A program made the position numbers and the translations under genes. Shown here piece by piece: positions 56,891 to 64,000 of a stretch of DNA of 64,000 nt. Each line of letters opens with the position of its first letter. Position 1 is the first letter of the stretch. The notes under the pieces are model-generated. The model saw only the letters and a list, made by a program, of their open reading frames with translations, did no database searches and had not been told where the DNA came from. Location of the stretch: contig NZ_NMQV01000017.1 in assembly GCF_002234375.1 (NCBI RefSeq), forward strand, positions 38,648 to 102,647, in the 5' to 3' direction. Origin of the DNA: Pseudomonas fluvialis. GTDB taxonomy: Bacteria > Pseudomonadota > Gammaproteobacteria > Pseudomonadales > Pseudomonadaceae.

Positions 56891-57534
56891 TGCGCTATCG
56901 CCAGGCCGCCGCCTTCACCCTGCTGGAATTGCTGATCGCCATCGCCATCTTTGCCCTGCTTGGCCTGGCCAGCTACCGCATGCTCAGCACGGTGCTGGCC
57001 AGCGACGAGGCGCTGCGTCGCCAGGAACAGCAATTGCGCGAACTGGTGCGCGGTATGGCCGCGCTGGAGCGCGATCTGGCTCAGGCGGGTGCCCGTCCGG
57101 TGCGCGATGGCTATGGTGAGCCGCAAGCGGCGCTGCGTGGGGATAATGAGCAGGGCATGCTGGAGTTTACCCGTCTGGGCTGGCGCAACCCGACCGGACA
57201 GCCACGCAGCCAGTGGCAACGGGTGCGTTGGCAATATCGCGACGGTCAGCTGCAGCGCGTGTACTGGAATGTGCTGGACCGCGCCCAGGACAGCCCGCCA
57301 CAGCAGCAGGTGGTGTTGCCGGCGCTGGATGGCCTGCGCCTGGCCTTTCTCGATGATAACCAGCAATGGCTGGACAGCTGGCCGGCTGACGACTCCGCCC
57401 GGCAGCGCGCCCGCCTGCCGCGCGCGGTGCGCCTGGTGCTGCAGCATCCGCGCTATGGCGAACTGGAGCGCGTCCTGCGTTTGCCCGACAACCCGGCGCA
57501 AAGCCCGCTGGGCAACCCGGAGGAGGCGCCATGA
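56890..57534 (+). CDS. gspJ: Minor pseudopilin GspJ
   Basis: A 214-residue pseudopilin with cleavage region AAA/FTLLELLIAIAIFALLG; Ala instead of the usual Gly stands at -1, a change that could slow processing. The globular part holds MAALERDLAQAGARPVRDGY and LEFTRLGWRNPTGQPRSQWQ, typical for GspJ. ATG 56890 overlaps the gspI stop; a longer upstream frame is only an overlap with gspI. Confidence 0.92.
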   Translation: MRYRQAAAFTLLELLIAIAIFALLGLASYRMLSTVLASDEALRRQEQQLRELVRGMAALERDLAQAGARPVRDGYGEPQAALRGDNEQGMLEFTRLGWRNPTGQPRSQWQRVRWQYRDGQLQRVYWNVLDRAQDSPPQQQVVLPALDGLRLAFLDDNQQWLDSWPADDSARQRARLPRAVRLVLQHPRYGELERVLRLPDNPAQSPLGNPEEAP

Positions 57535-58505
57535 AGCGCCAGCGCGGCGTTGCGCTGATTACCGTGCTGCTGGTGGTGGCGCTGGCCAGTCTGGTCACTG
57601 CCGGGCTGGTGCTGCGTCAGCAGTTGAGCATTCGCAGCAGCACTAACCAGTTGCTGGCGCGCCAGGCCTGGCACTTTGCCCTGGGTGGCGAGGCGCTGGC
57701 GCAGGCCATTCTGTGGCGCGACCAGCAGGCTGCTACGGATCCGGCGCGCAGCACCGACCACCTCGGCGAGGCCTGGGCGCGCGCCCAGCCACCCTTTGCC
57801 CTGGAGCAGGGTGAACTGCTGTTGCGCATCGATGACCTGGCCGGGCGCTTCAATCTGAACAGCCTGCTGCGCGATGGCCAGGCCAATCCGCAGGCCGTGC
57901 AGCGCCTGCGCCGCTTGTTACTGCGCCTGCAAATCGACACACCCTATGCCGAACGCCTGCTCGACTGGATTGACGAGGACCAGCAGGCCAGTGGCGGCTA
58001 CGGCGCCGAAGACAATCAGTACCTGTTGCTGCAGCCGCCCTACCGGGCCGGCAATCGCTGGCTGGGCGATGTCTCCGAACTGCGTCTGCTGCTGGATATG
58101 AGTGAGCGTGATTACCAGCTGTTGTTGCCGCATGTCAGTGCGCTGCCGGCCGAGGTTGGCCTTAACGTCAATACGGCCAGTGCCCTGTTGCTCAGCTGTC
58201 TGGCCGACGACCTCGACCTGGCCAGTGCGCAAAGCCTGGTCGAGGCACGAGGCGAACAGGGCTTTGCCGACCTGCAAGCCTTTCTCGCCCAGCCGGCGCT
58301 GGTCGGGCGCACGGTGGACAACGATGGTCTGGCGGTGACCAGCCAGTATTTCCGGGTGCGCAGCGAAGTGCGTCTGGGTGAGCGTCGTCAGTTGTTGTGG
58401 AGTACCTTGCAGCGTCAGGCCGATGGCCCGCCGCGGGTACTGCAGCGTGATCTTGGCCAGTCGCTGCAAAGCCTGCAGCCGGCCCCCGTAGAGGAACAAC
58501 CATGA
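57531..58505 (+). CDS. gspK: Minor pseudopilin GspK
   Basis: A 324-residue atypical pseudopilin, the tip of the pseudopilus. The N-terminus MKRQRGVALITVLLVVALAS lacks the Glu at +5, as is normal for GspK. A large domain inserts after the helix (FNLNSLLRDGQANPQAVQRL, LLDWIDEDQQASGGYGAEDN), with a helix-hairpin-helix-like region (LNVNTASALLLSCLADDLDL). Both ends overlap the neighbours by four bases. Confidence 0.94.
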   Translation: MKRQRGVALITVLLVVALASLVTAGLVLRQQLSIRSSTNQLLARQAWHFALGGEALAQAILWRDQQAATDPARSTDHLGEAWARAQPPFALEQGELLLRIDDLAGRFNLNSLLRDGQANPQAVQRLRRLLLRLQIDTPYAERLLDWIDEDQQASGGYGAEDNQYLLLQPPYRAGNRWLGDVSELRLLLDMSERDYQLLLPHVSALPAEVGLNVNTASALLLSCLADDLDLASAQSLVEARGEQGFADLQAFLAQPALVGRTVDNDGLAVTSQYFRVRSEVRLGERRQLLWSTLQRQADGPPRVLQRDLGQSLQSLQPAPVEEQP

Positions 58506-59605
58506 GAGATTGTCTGTTTCTGCCAGCCGATACGCCGCCCGGGCTGAGTGCAGACAGCCTGCTGTACTGGCAGGCGGTGGATGGCCAGGGACGTAGCTTG
58601 CGTCTTGCCGAGTGTGCCAGCGTGCTGGGCACGCGCGAGCTGGCGCTGGTACTGCCCATGGAGCAGGCCAGCGCCTGCCTGGTCAGCCTGCCCACGCAAA
58701 AAGCCCGCTGGTTACGCCAGGCATTGGCCTACGCGGTGGAAGAGGCGCTGGCCGAGGATGTCGAAGCCCTGCACCTGGCCTTGGGTTCTGTGCAGGAGGA
58801 TGGGCGCCACCCCGTGCGGATTATCCGGCGCAGCCTGTTGCAGGGCTGGCTGGCCAGCCTGGCAGAGGCCGGTTTGCGTATCGGCGCCATCTATCTGGAT
58901 GCCGACCTGTTGTGGGCTTCCGGTAGTGAGCTGCTGGTTGATGAGTCGCGCGTCCTACTGGCCAGTGACGATGGCCTGCGCCTGGCGCTGCGCCGGGATG
59001 ACTGGCCGGCCTTGCAGGCGCGCCTGCCCGCGCTGCGCCCGTGCACCGAGGCGGCACCCTGGGCGCAGTTGCTCAATGCGCAGTCACAGGCCATCGACCT
59101 GGCCCAGGGTGAGCTGGCCCTGGCCCAGCCTGCCTCGTCGCGCGCCTGGCGTCCGGTTGCTGCGGTACTGGTCAGCTGGCTGTGCCTGCAGTGGCTGTTT
59201 GACCTGGGGCAGGGCCTGTACCTGCAGTACCAGGGTGACCAATATGCCCAGGCCAGCGAGCAGCTATACCGTGAACTGTTCCCCGAGGACCGGCGCATCG
59301 TGCGCCTGCGTGCGCAGTTTGATCAGCACCTGGCGGCGGCCGGTGCGCAGCAGCAGGAGCAGTTGCTGAGCCGCCTGCAGCCGTTGATTGAGCCTCTGCA
59401 GGCTGCCAGCGGGGTGCAGGTGCAGCAGCTGGACTATCAGGCCGCCGAGGGCAGCCTGGCGCTGCAGGTACAGGCCAGTGATTTTGCCGGCCTGGAGTTG
59501 CTGCGTGAGCGGCTCCAGGCACAGGGGCTGCAAGTCGAAATGGGCTCGGCGGGCCGCGACGAACAGGGTGTCAGTGCCCGTCTGCTGATCGGAGGTGACG
59601 CATGA
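58502..59605 (+). CDS. gspL: Type II secretion protein GspL
   Basis: A 367-residue bitopic inner-membrane protein. The cytoplasmic part (1-215) has the actin-like fold of GspL that docks GspE (LALVLPMEQASACLVSLPTQ, LRQALAYAVEEALAEDVEAL). One membrane helix (AAVLVSWLCLQWLFDLGQGL) leads to a periplasmic ferredoxin-like domain. It overlaps gspK and gspM by four bases. Confidence 0.92.
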   Translation: MRDCLFLPADTPPGLSADSLLYWQAVDGQGRSLRLAECASVLGTRELALVLPMEQASACLVSLPTQKARWLRQALAYAVEEALAEDVEALHLALGSVQEDGRHPVRIIRRSLLQGWLASLAEAGLRIGAIYLDADLLWASGSELLVDESRVLLASDDGLRLALRRDDWPALQARLPALRPCTEAAPWAQLLNAQSQAIDLAQGELALAQPASSRAWRPVAAVLVSWLCLQWLFDLGQGLYLQYQGDQYAQASEQLYRELFPEDRRIVRLRAQFDQHLAAAGAQQQEQLLSRLQPLIEPLQAASGVQVQQLDYQAAEGSLALQVQASDFAGLELLRERLQAQGLQVEMGSAGRDEQGVSARLLIGGDA

Positions 59606-60108
59606 GCCTGTGGCAGGATGTGCAGCGTCGTGGCCAGGCATCGCCACTCCTGCAGCGCTGGCAACAACTGGCTGACCGGGATCGCCAGGCATTGCGCCTG
59701 CTTGGCCTGGCCCTGCTGCTGGCGCTGCTCTATGTAATGCTCTGGCAGCCGGTGCAGCGCCAGCTGCAGGAAAGCCGGACCTGGCACGCCCAGCAACAGG
59801 AGCTCTGGCACTACCTGCAAGCCAATGCCGAGCAGGCCCGTCAGCGCCCGGCACAGGCTGTTGTGCCGGTTGAGGCCAGCCAGCTGCAAGGCCTGGTAAC
59901 GCGCACGGCACAGCAGGCCGGATTGCGTCTGGAGCGCTTCGACAGCGACAGCCAGGGTGTACAGGTCAGCCTGGTCGAGGCCGACTTCGCCAGCCTGCTG
60001 CGCTGGTTGCAGCAGCTGCAGGGGCAGGGCGTTATCTGCCGCGAGGCCAGCCTGACGCGCTTGGGTAACGGTCGCGTACAGGCGCGTCTGCTGTTGGCGG
60101 CGGGCTAA
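59602..60108 (+). CDS. gspM: Type II secretion protein GspM
   Basis: A 168-residue bitopic protein with a membrane helix (LRLLGLALLLALLYVMLWQP) and a periplasmic ferredoxin-like domain (LVTRTAQQAGLRLERFDSDS, LVEADFASLLRWLQQLQGQG) that pairs with GspL. It is the last gene of the operon. There is no gspN, and gspO is absent, so the genome's PilD must process the pseudopilins. The stop overlaps the convergent LysR gene by three bases. Confidence 0.9.
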   Translation: MSLWQDVQRRGQASPLLQRWQQLADRDRQALRLLGLALLLALLYVMLWQPVQRQLQESRTWHAQQQELWHYLQANAEQARQRPAQAVVPVEASQLQGLVTRTAQQAGLRLERFDSDSQGVQVSLVEADFASLLRWLQQLQGQGVICREASLTRLGNGRVQARLLLAAG

Positions 60109-61025
60109 GCGGACAGCTCCGCGTTGGCCTGCGCCTGGCGATAGGCGGCGGCTTCGGCCAGCAGCCATTCACGGAGCCGCTGCAGAGCCGGGGCTTCACG
60201 GCGTCGTTCGGGAATGATCAGGTAATAGGCCTTGTCGCTGCTGGCGCTAGCGGCCAGCGGGCAGACCAGTCGGCCATCGGCCAGCTCGCGCTCAATCAGA
60301 AAGGGTGGGATCAGCGCCATGCCCATACCCAGACTGGCTGCCTGGGCCAGCATGGAAAACAGCTCCAGGCGCGGCCCGCTCATGTCCTGGGCAACCTGCA
60401 GACCCTGGCTGGCAAACCACTGGCGCCAGGCATAGGGACGGGTGCTTTGTTGCAGCAGCGGCAGACGTGCCAGGCTGCCGGCGTCCAGCAGGGGCAGCCC
60501 GGCGATCAGCTGCGGACTGCAGACGGGTTGGGCGTTTTCCGCCATCAGGAAATCGGCCTGGGTACCGGGCCAGTCGGCGTCGCCGTAATAGATGGCGGCA
60601 TCGAAGTCGCTATCGGCAAACAGGAAAGGCCGGGTGCGACTGGTCAGGTTCACCGTGACATGGGGCTGCTGGCGCTGGAAGTCCACCAGGCGTGGCAGTA
60701 GCCATTGCGTGCCGAAACTGGGTACCACCGCCAACTCCAGGCTTTGTTGGCCTTGCTGGCCCATCACCGCCAGCGTGTCGCGCTCCACTGCATCCAGTTG
60801 CAGGGCTACCCGGCGGCTGTAGGCCTGCCCTGCATCGGTCAGCTTCACACCGCGCCGCGAACGGCGAAACAGCTCGACGCCAAGAAAGCTCTCCAGGCTG
60901 CCAATCTGCCGGCACACCGCGCTTTGTGTGAGTGCCAGCTCGTCGGCGGCCTTGGTGAAGCTCTGGTGGCGGGCGGCCGACTCAAAGGCGATCAACGCGC
61001 TGGTGCTGGGTATCTTGCGACGCAT
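60105..61025 (-). CDS. gcdR: LysR family regulator of glutarate catabolism
   Basis: A 306-residue LysR protein of the GcvA-like type with helix-turn-helix QSFTKAADELALTQSAVCRQ and a co-inducer domain. Its divergent position next to gcdH matches PA0448/PA0447, and in Pseudomonas GcdR responds to glutarate. The usual LysR palindrome lies in the 160-base gap. It is convergent with gspM. Confidence 0.88.
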   Translation of the reverse strand: MRRKIPSTSALIAFESAARHQSFTKAADELALTQSAVCRQIGSLESFLGVELFRRSRRGVKLTDAGQAYSRRVALQLDAVERDTLAVMGQQGQQSLELAVVPSFGTQWLLPRLVDFQRQQPHVTVNLTSRTRPFLFADSDFDAAIYYGDADWPGTQADFLMAENAQPVCSPQLIAGLPLLDAGSLARLPLLQQSTRPYAWRQWFASQGLQVAQDMSGPRLELFSMLAQAASLGMGMALIPPFLIERELADGRLVCPLAASASSDKAYYLIIPERRREAPALQRLREWLLAEAAAYRQAQANAELSA

Positions 61026-61080
61026 AAGTGCGATCTGCTCAAGTGATTAAAGATTTTTGTCCGATTAAAGCTATTACGAA

Positions 61081-61095
61081 GTGCAATTTATGCAC
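61081..61095. promoter_or_regulatory. GcdR-type operator
   Basis: GTGCA-ATTTA-TGCAC is a perfect 5-5-5 dyad containing the LysR T-N11-A core. It lies between gcdR and gcdH, 55 bases from gcdR and 90 bases from gcdH, the normal place for the regulator's recognition site. A half-site-like AAGTG occurs near 61040. Confidence 0.68.
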
Positions 61096-61185
61096 AAGTG
61101 CGTGCGAATTAGTCGTTTGCCCGCCGCCGCCGGCTGACCTAGTCTGCAAGGCAGATCGACCTAGCACGCAGGTGAGGAGCGTTTC

Positions 61186-62367
61186 ATGACTGGCAAGGCC
61201 ACGTTCAACTGGCAGGATCCGCTATTGCTTGATCAGCAGCTCAGTGAAGAAGAGCGCATGGTGCGCGACAGCGCCCAGCAATTTGCCGAGGCCAAGCTTG
61301 CGCCGCGCGTCCTGCAGGCTTTCCGCCATGAGCAGACGGATCCGCTGATCTTTCGTGAAATGGGCGAGACCGGCCTGCTCGGGGCAACCATTCCCGAAGC
61401 CTACGGCGGTAGCGGCCTCAACTATGTGTGCTATGGGTTGATCGCCCGCGAAGTGGAGCGCATCGACTCCGGCTACCGCTCGATGATGAGCGTGCAATCT
61501 TCCTTGGTGATGGTGCCGATCTTTGAATTTGGTAACGAAGCCACCCGGCAGAAGTACCTGCCCAGGCTGGCCTCTGGCGAGTTCATTGGCTGCTTCGGCC
61601 TGACCGAGCCGAACCACGGTTCGGACCCGGGCAGCATGATCACCCGGGCCCGGAAGGTCGATGGCGGCTATCGCCTGAGCGGCGCCAAGATGTGGATCAC
61701 CAACAGCCCGATTGCCGACGTGTTTGTGGTCTGGGCCAAGGATGATGCCGGCGAGATTCGCGGCTTTGTCCTGGAAAAAGGCTGGCAAGGCCTGTCCACC
61801 CCGGCGATCCACGGCAAGGTCGGTCTGCGCGCTTCGATCACCGGCGAGATCGTCATGGACAACGTGTTCTGTCCGGAAGAAAACGCCTTCCCCGAGGTGC
61901 GCGGTTTGAAGGGGCCCTTCACCTGCCTGAACTCCGCACGCTATGGCATCAGCTGGGGGGCGCTGGGCGCTGCGGAGGCCTGCTGGCACACCGCGCGTCA
62001 GTATGTGCTGGATCGTCAGCAGTTCGGTCGCCCGCTGGCCGCCAACCAGTTGATCCAGAAGAAACTGGCGGATATGCAGACCGAGATCACCCTGGCCCTG
62101 CAGGGCTGTCTACGCCTCGGCCGCATGAAGGATGAAGGCAGTGCCGCGGTGGAAATCACCTCGATCATGAAGCGCAACAGCTGCGGCAAGGCGCTGGATA
62201 TTGCACGTATGGCGCGCGACATGCTCGGCGGCAACGGCATTTCCGACGAGTTCGGTGTGGCCCGTCATCTGGTCAACCTGGAGGTCGTGAATACCTACGA
62301 GGGCACCCATGATGTGCATGCGCTGATTCTCGGGCGAGCGCAGACGGGTATCCAGGCGTTCTTCTAA
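61186..62367 (+). CDS. gcdH: Glutaryl-CoA dehydrogenase
   Basis: A 393-residue FAD enzyme that oxidises and decarboxylates glutaryl-CoA to crotonyl-CoA in lysine and glutarate breakdown. Motifs: [40 protein letters not shown], the substrate Arg in [11 protein letters not shown], and the catalytic base Glu in [15 protein letters not shown]. Length equals PA0447. GAGGAG-like GGTGAGGAG lies before ATG 61186. Electrons go to electron-transfer flavoprotein. Confidence 0.96.
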   Translation: MTGKATFNWQDPLLLDQQLSEEERMVRDSAQQFAEAKLAPRVLQAFRHEQTDPLIFREMGETGLLGATIPEAYGGSGLNYVCYGLIAREVERIDSGYRSMMSVQSSLVMVPIFEFGNEATRQKYLPRLASGEFIGCFGLTEPNHGSDPGSMITRARKVDGGYRLSGAKMWITNSPIADVFVVWAKDDAGEIRGFVLEKGWQGLSTPAIHGKVGLRASITGEIVMDNVFCPEENAFPEVRGLKGPFTCLNSARYGISWGALGAAEACWHTARQYVLDRQQFGRPLAANQLIQKKLADMQTEITLALQGCLRLGRMKDEGSAAVEITSIMKRNSCGKALDIARMARDMLGGNGISDEFGVARHLVNLEVVNTYEGTHDVHALILGRAQTGIQAFF

Positions 62368-62390
62368 CAGGCCGCGGCAGGTCATACGCT

Positions 62391-62413
62391 TTAAGCGGCA
62401 AGGTAATGCCGCT
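62391..62413. repeat. Hairpin between gcdH and the CoA-transferase gene
   Basis: AGCGGCA (62394-62400) and TGCCGCT (62407-62413) pair over a six-base loop; the flanking TTA and CAA extend the stem with one mismatch. The related CTTGCCGCTTGAGG follows at about 62483. The 151-base gap looks like a Pseudomonas intergenic repeat cluster that may lower downstream expression. Confidence 0.5.
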
Positions 62414-62518
62414 CAAGCGGTTGATTTGCACAGCACCTATTCCCGCCGGCGCAAGGAGACGTTGTCGTTCAGGGCAGCGCCACTTGCCGCTTGAGGCTTG
62501 CAGCGTGAGGCTCCACTT

Positions 62519-63739
62519 ATGTCCGCCCTGTCGCATATCCGCGTGCTCGACTTGTCCCGCGTCCTTGCTGGTCCGTGGGCGGGACAACTGCTGGGTGATC
62601 TGGGCGCGGAGGTGATCAAGGTTGAACGGCCGGGCTCGGGAGACGACACCCGGCACTGGGGGCCTCCCTATATAAAGGATGCGCAGGGTAACGACTCCGC
62701 CGAAGCGGCCTATTTCCAGAGTGCCAATCGCAACAAGCAGTCGCTGACAGTGGACTTCACCCAGCCGGAAGGTCAGCGCCTGGTGCGTGAGCTGGTCGCG
62801 CAGTGCGATGTCCTGCTGGAGAACTTCAAGGTCGGTGGCCTGGCGGCCTATGGCCTGGATTACCCATCGCTCAAGGCCATCAATCCGCGGCTGATCTATT
62901 GCTCGATCACCGGCTTCGGGCAGAGCGGTCCCTATGCTAGGCGGGCGGGTTATGACTTCATGATCCAGGGGCTGGGCGGCCTGATGAGCCTGACTGGTAT
63001 CGCAGAAGGTGAAGAGGGCGCCGGGCCGATAAAGGTGGGGGTGGCGCTGACCGATATCCTCACCGGGCTTTACGCCACGGTAGGTGTTCTGGCCGCACTG
63101 AATCAGCGAGAGCAATCCGGTATCGGCCAGCATATCGATGTGGCGCTGCTGGACGTGCAGGTGGCCTGCCTGGCCAATCAGGCGATGAACTACCTGGTGA
63201 CGGGTGTAGCGCCCAAGCGTCTGGGTAATGCACACCCGAACATCGTGCCTTACCAGGACTTTCCCTCGGCTGACGGCAACTTCATCCTGGCGGTGGGCAA
63301 TGACGGGCAGTTCCGTAAGTTCTGTGAGGTCGCCGGCATCCCCGAGCTGGCAGATGATCCACGCTTTGCCAGCAATCAGGCGCGGGTGGCGAATCGTGGC
63401 GAACTTATTCCGCAGCTGCGCCAGGCTACGGTATTCAAAAGCACGGCGCAGTGGATTGAGCTGCTGGAAGCGGCGGGCGTGCCCTGCGGGCCGATCAATG
63501 ACCTGCACCAGGTGTTTGCCGATCCGCAGGTGCAGTCGCGAGGCTTGCGCTTCGAGCTGGCCAACGCGCTGGGTAGCCATACCCCGCAAGTCGCCAGTCC
63601 GCTGCGGCTTTCCGCTACGCCGGTGACCTACCGTCTGGCGCCACCCCTGCTTGGGCAGCACACTGAGGCCCTGCTTCAGTCCCGGCTGGGAATGAGTCTG
63701 GCGCAGATCATGGCGCTGCGTGCAGCGGGGGTTATTTGA
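62519..63739 (+). CDS. CoA-transferase family III (glutarate CoA-transferase-like)
   Basis: A 406-residue family III CoA-transferase. Motifs: IRVLDLSRVLAGPWAGQLLG, the catalytic Asp in GYDFMIQGLGGLMSLTG-type segment, and QHIDVALLDVQVACLANQAM. It is the partner of gcdH (PA0446 position) and probably activates glutarate with succinyl-CoA. GAGG lies eight bases before ATG 62519. It is separated from gcdH by 151 bases with hairpins, so it may be partly independent. Confidence 0.92.
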   Translation: MSALSHIRVLDLSRVLAGPWAGQLLGDLGAEVIKVERPGSGDDTRHWGPPYIKDAQGNDSAEAAYFQSANRNKQSLTVDFTQPEGQRLVRELVAQCDVLLENFKVGGLAAYGLDYPSLKAINPRLIYCSITGFGQSGPYARRAGYDFMIQGLGGLMSLTGIAEGEEGAGPIKVGVALTDILTGLYATVGVLAALNQREQSGIGQHIDVALLDVQVACLANQAMNYLVTGVAPKRLGNAHPNIVPYQDFPSADGNFILAVGNDGQFRKFCEVAGIPELADDPRFASNQARVANRGELIPQLRQATVFKSTAQWIELLEAAGVPCGPINDLHQVFADPQVQSRGLRFELANALGSHTPQVASPLRLSATPVTYRLAPPLLGQHTEALLQSRLGMSLAQIMALRAAGVI

Positions 63740-63802
63740 GCCCCTGCTGAGCGCCGCGGCTGTTTATCTGGGCGCTTTGTGCAGGTTTTTCTCCATCAGG
63801 GG

Positions 63803-63830
63803 TTTACAGCCTGCTGTGCTCATGTAGAAT
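63803..63830 (+). promoter_or_regulatory. Sigma70 promoter P1 (probable rRNA operon)
   Basis: TTTACA (63803-63808), 16-base spacer, TAGAAT (63825-63830), then a GCGCGCC discriminator. The same TGTAGAATGCGCGCC string recurs in P2. GC-rich discriminators are typical of stringently controlled rRNA promoters. Confidence 0.8.
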
Positions 63831-63910
63831 GCGCGCCTCGCTAAGACGAACCGAAGGTTTGGCTAAGCGATAAGTTGTTGAAATGGAAAGAAAATTTCCT
63901 GAAAAACAGC

Positions 63911-63938
63911 TTGACTGAGCAAGGCGGCGCTGTAGAAT
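63911..63938 (+). promoter_or_regulatory. Sigma70 promoter P2 (probable rRNA operon)
   Basis: TTGACT (63911-63916), 16-base spacer, TAGAAT (63933-63938), GCGCGCC discriminator. The A/T-rich stretch 63870-63910 could act as an UP element. The following leader runs off the window; 16S rRNA is expected next but is not in view. Confidence 0.82.
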
Positions 63939-64000
63939 GCGCGCCACACCGAAGCGAAAGAAATTAAGCCAAGGTTGCTCTAAGCGGTTGAGAAGAAACG

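Overview
The window is GC-rich chromosomal DNA of a Pseudomonas. The gene content and neighbour pairs match blocks known from P. aeruginosa: glmS-glmR, tag/glyQ-glyS-gmhB-plsC, trpI/trpBA, pycBA with a divergent LysR gene, qor/hemF-aroE, kauB, purEK, pntAB and gcdR/gcdH. Many of these lie near the replication origin in P. aeruginosa, but here they are joined in a different order, and dnaA-dnaN-recF-gyrB is not seen next to plsC. I saw no tRNA gene, CRISPR array, prophage or intact transposase gene.

Layout. 1-1870: a DUF2207 gene (cut by the window edge) and lemA. 2.1-3.3 kb: an AT-richer accessory island with two small genes around a good integron attC site. 3.3-8.2 kb: a TetR-MFP-RND efflux operon with tandem operators. 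8.3-10.3 kb: an Excalibur-domain protein, then a second accessory patch with a lipoprotein gene, a C39-like peptidase gene and an attC relic. The two accessory patches share a left-flank motif and a covarying stem-loop. 10.5-21.6 kb: housekeeping genes for amino-sugar synthesis, DNA repair, glycyl-tRNA synthetase, heptose and phosphatidic acid synthesis, and tryptophan synthase. 21.6-27.3 kb: a bicarbonate transporter with its PII-like partner beside two-subunit pyruvate carboxylase and a LysR regulator, followed by a MITE-like palindrome. 27.5-39.9 kb: qor, hemF, aroE, ppk2, pbpG, a DUF2388 protein, a cupin, kauB, a LysR gene, a FadL porin, purEK and a DUF3299 protein. 40-46 kb: a TRAP transporter and proton-translocating transhydrogenase.

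46.4-60.1 kb is the most distinctive region: a complete-looking type II secretion cluster. gspC and gspD run leftwards and gspE to gspM run rightwards. Directly behind gspD come a StcE-like M66 zinc metallopeptidase lipoprotein and a small second GspC-like protein. The likely picture is a secretion machine with its own dedicated surface protease. gspD carries one in-frame amber codon after residue 108 and ends in a SPOR-like domain that is unusual for a secretin.

60-64 kb holds the glutarate/glutaryl-CoA genes (gcdR, gcdH, CoA-transferase). The window ends in two tandem sigma70 promoters with GC-rich discriminators, which look like the start of an rRNA operon.
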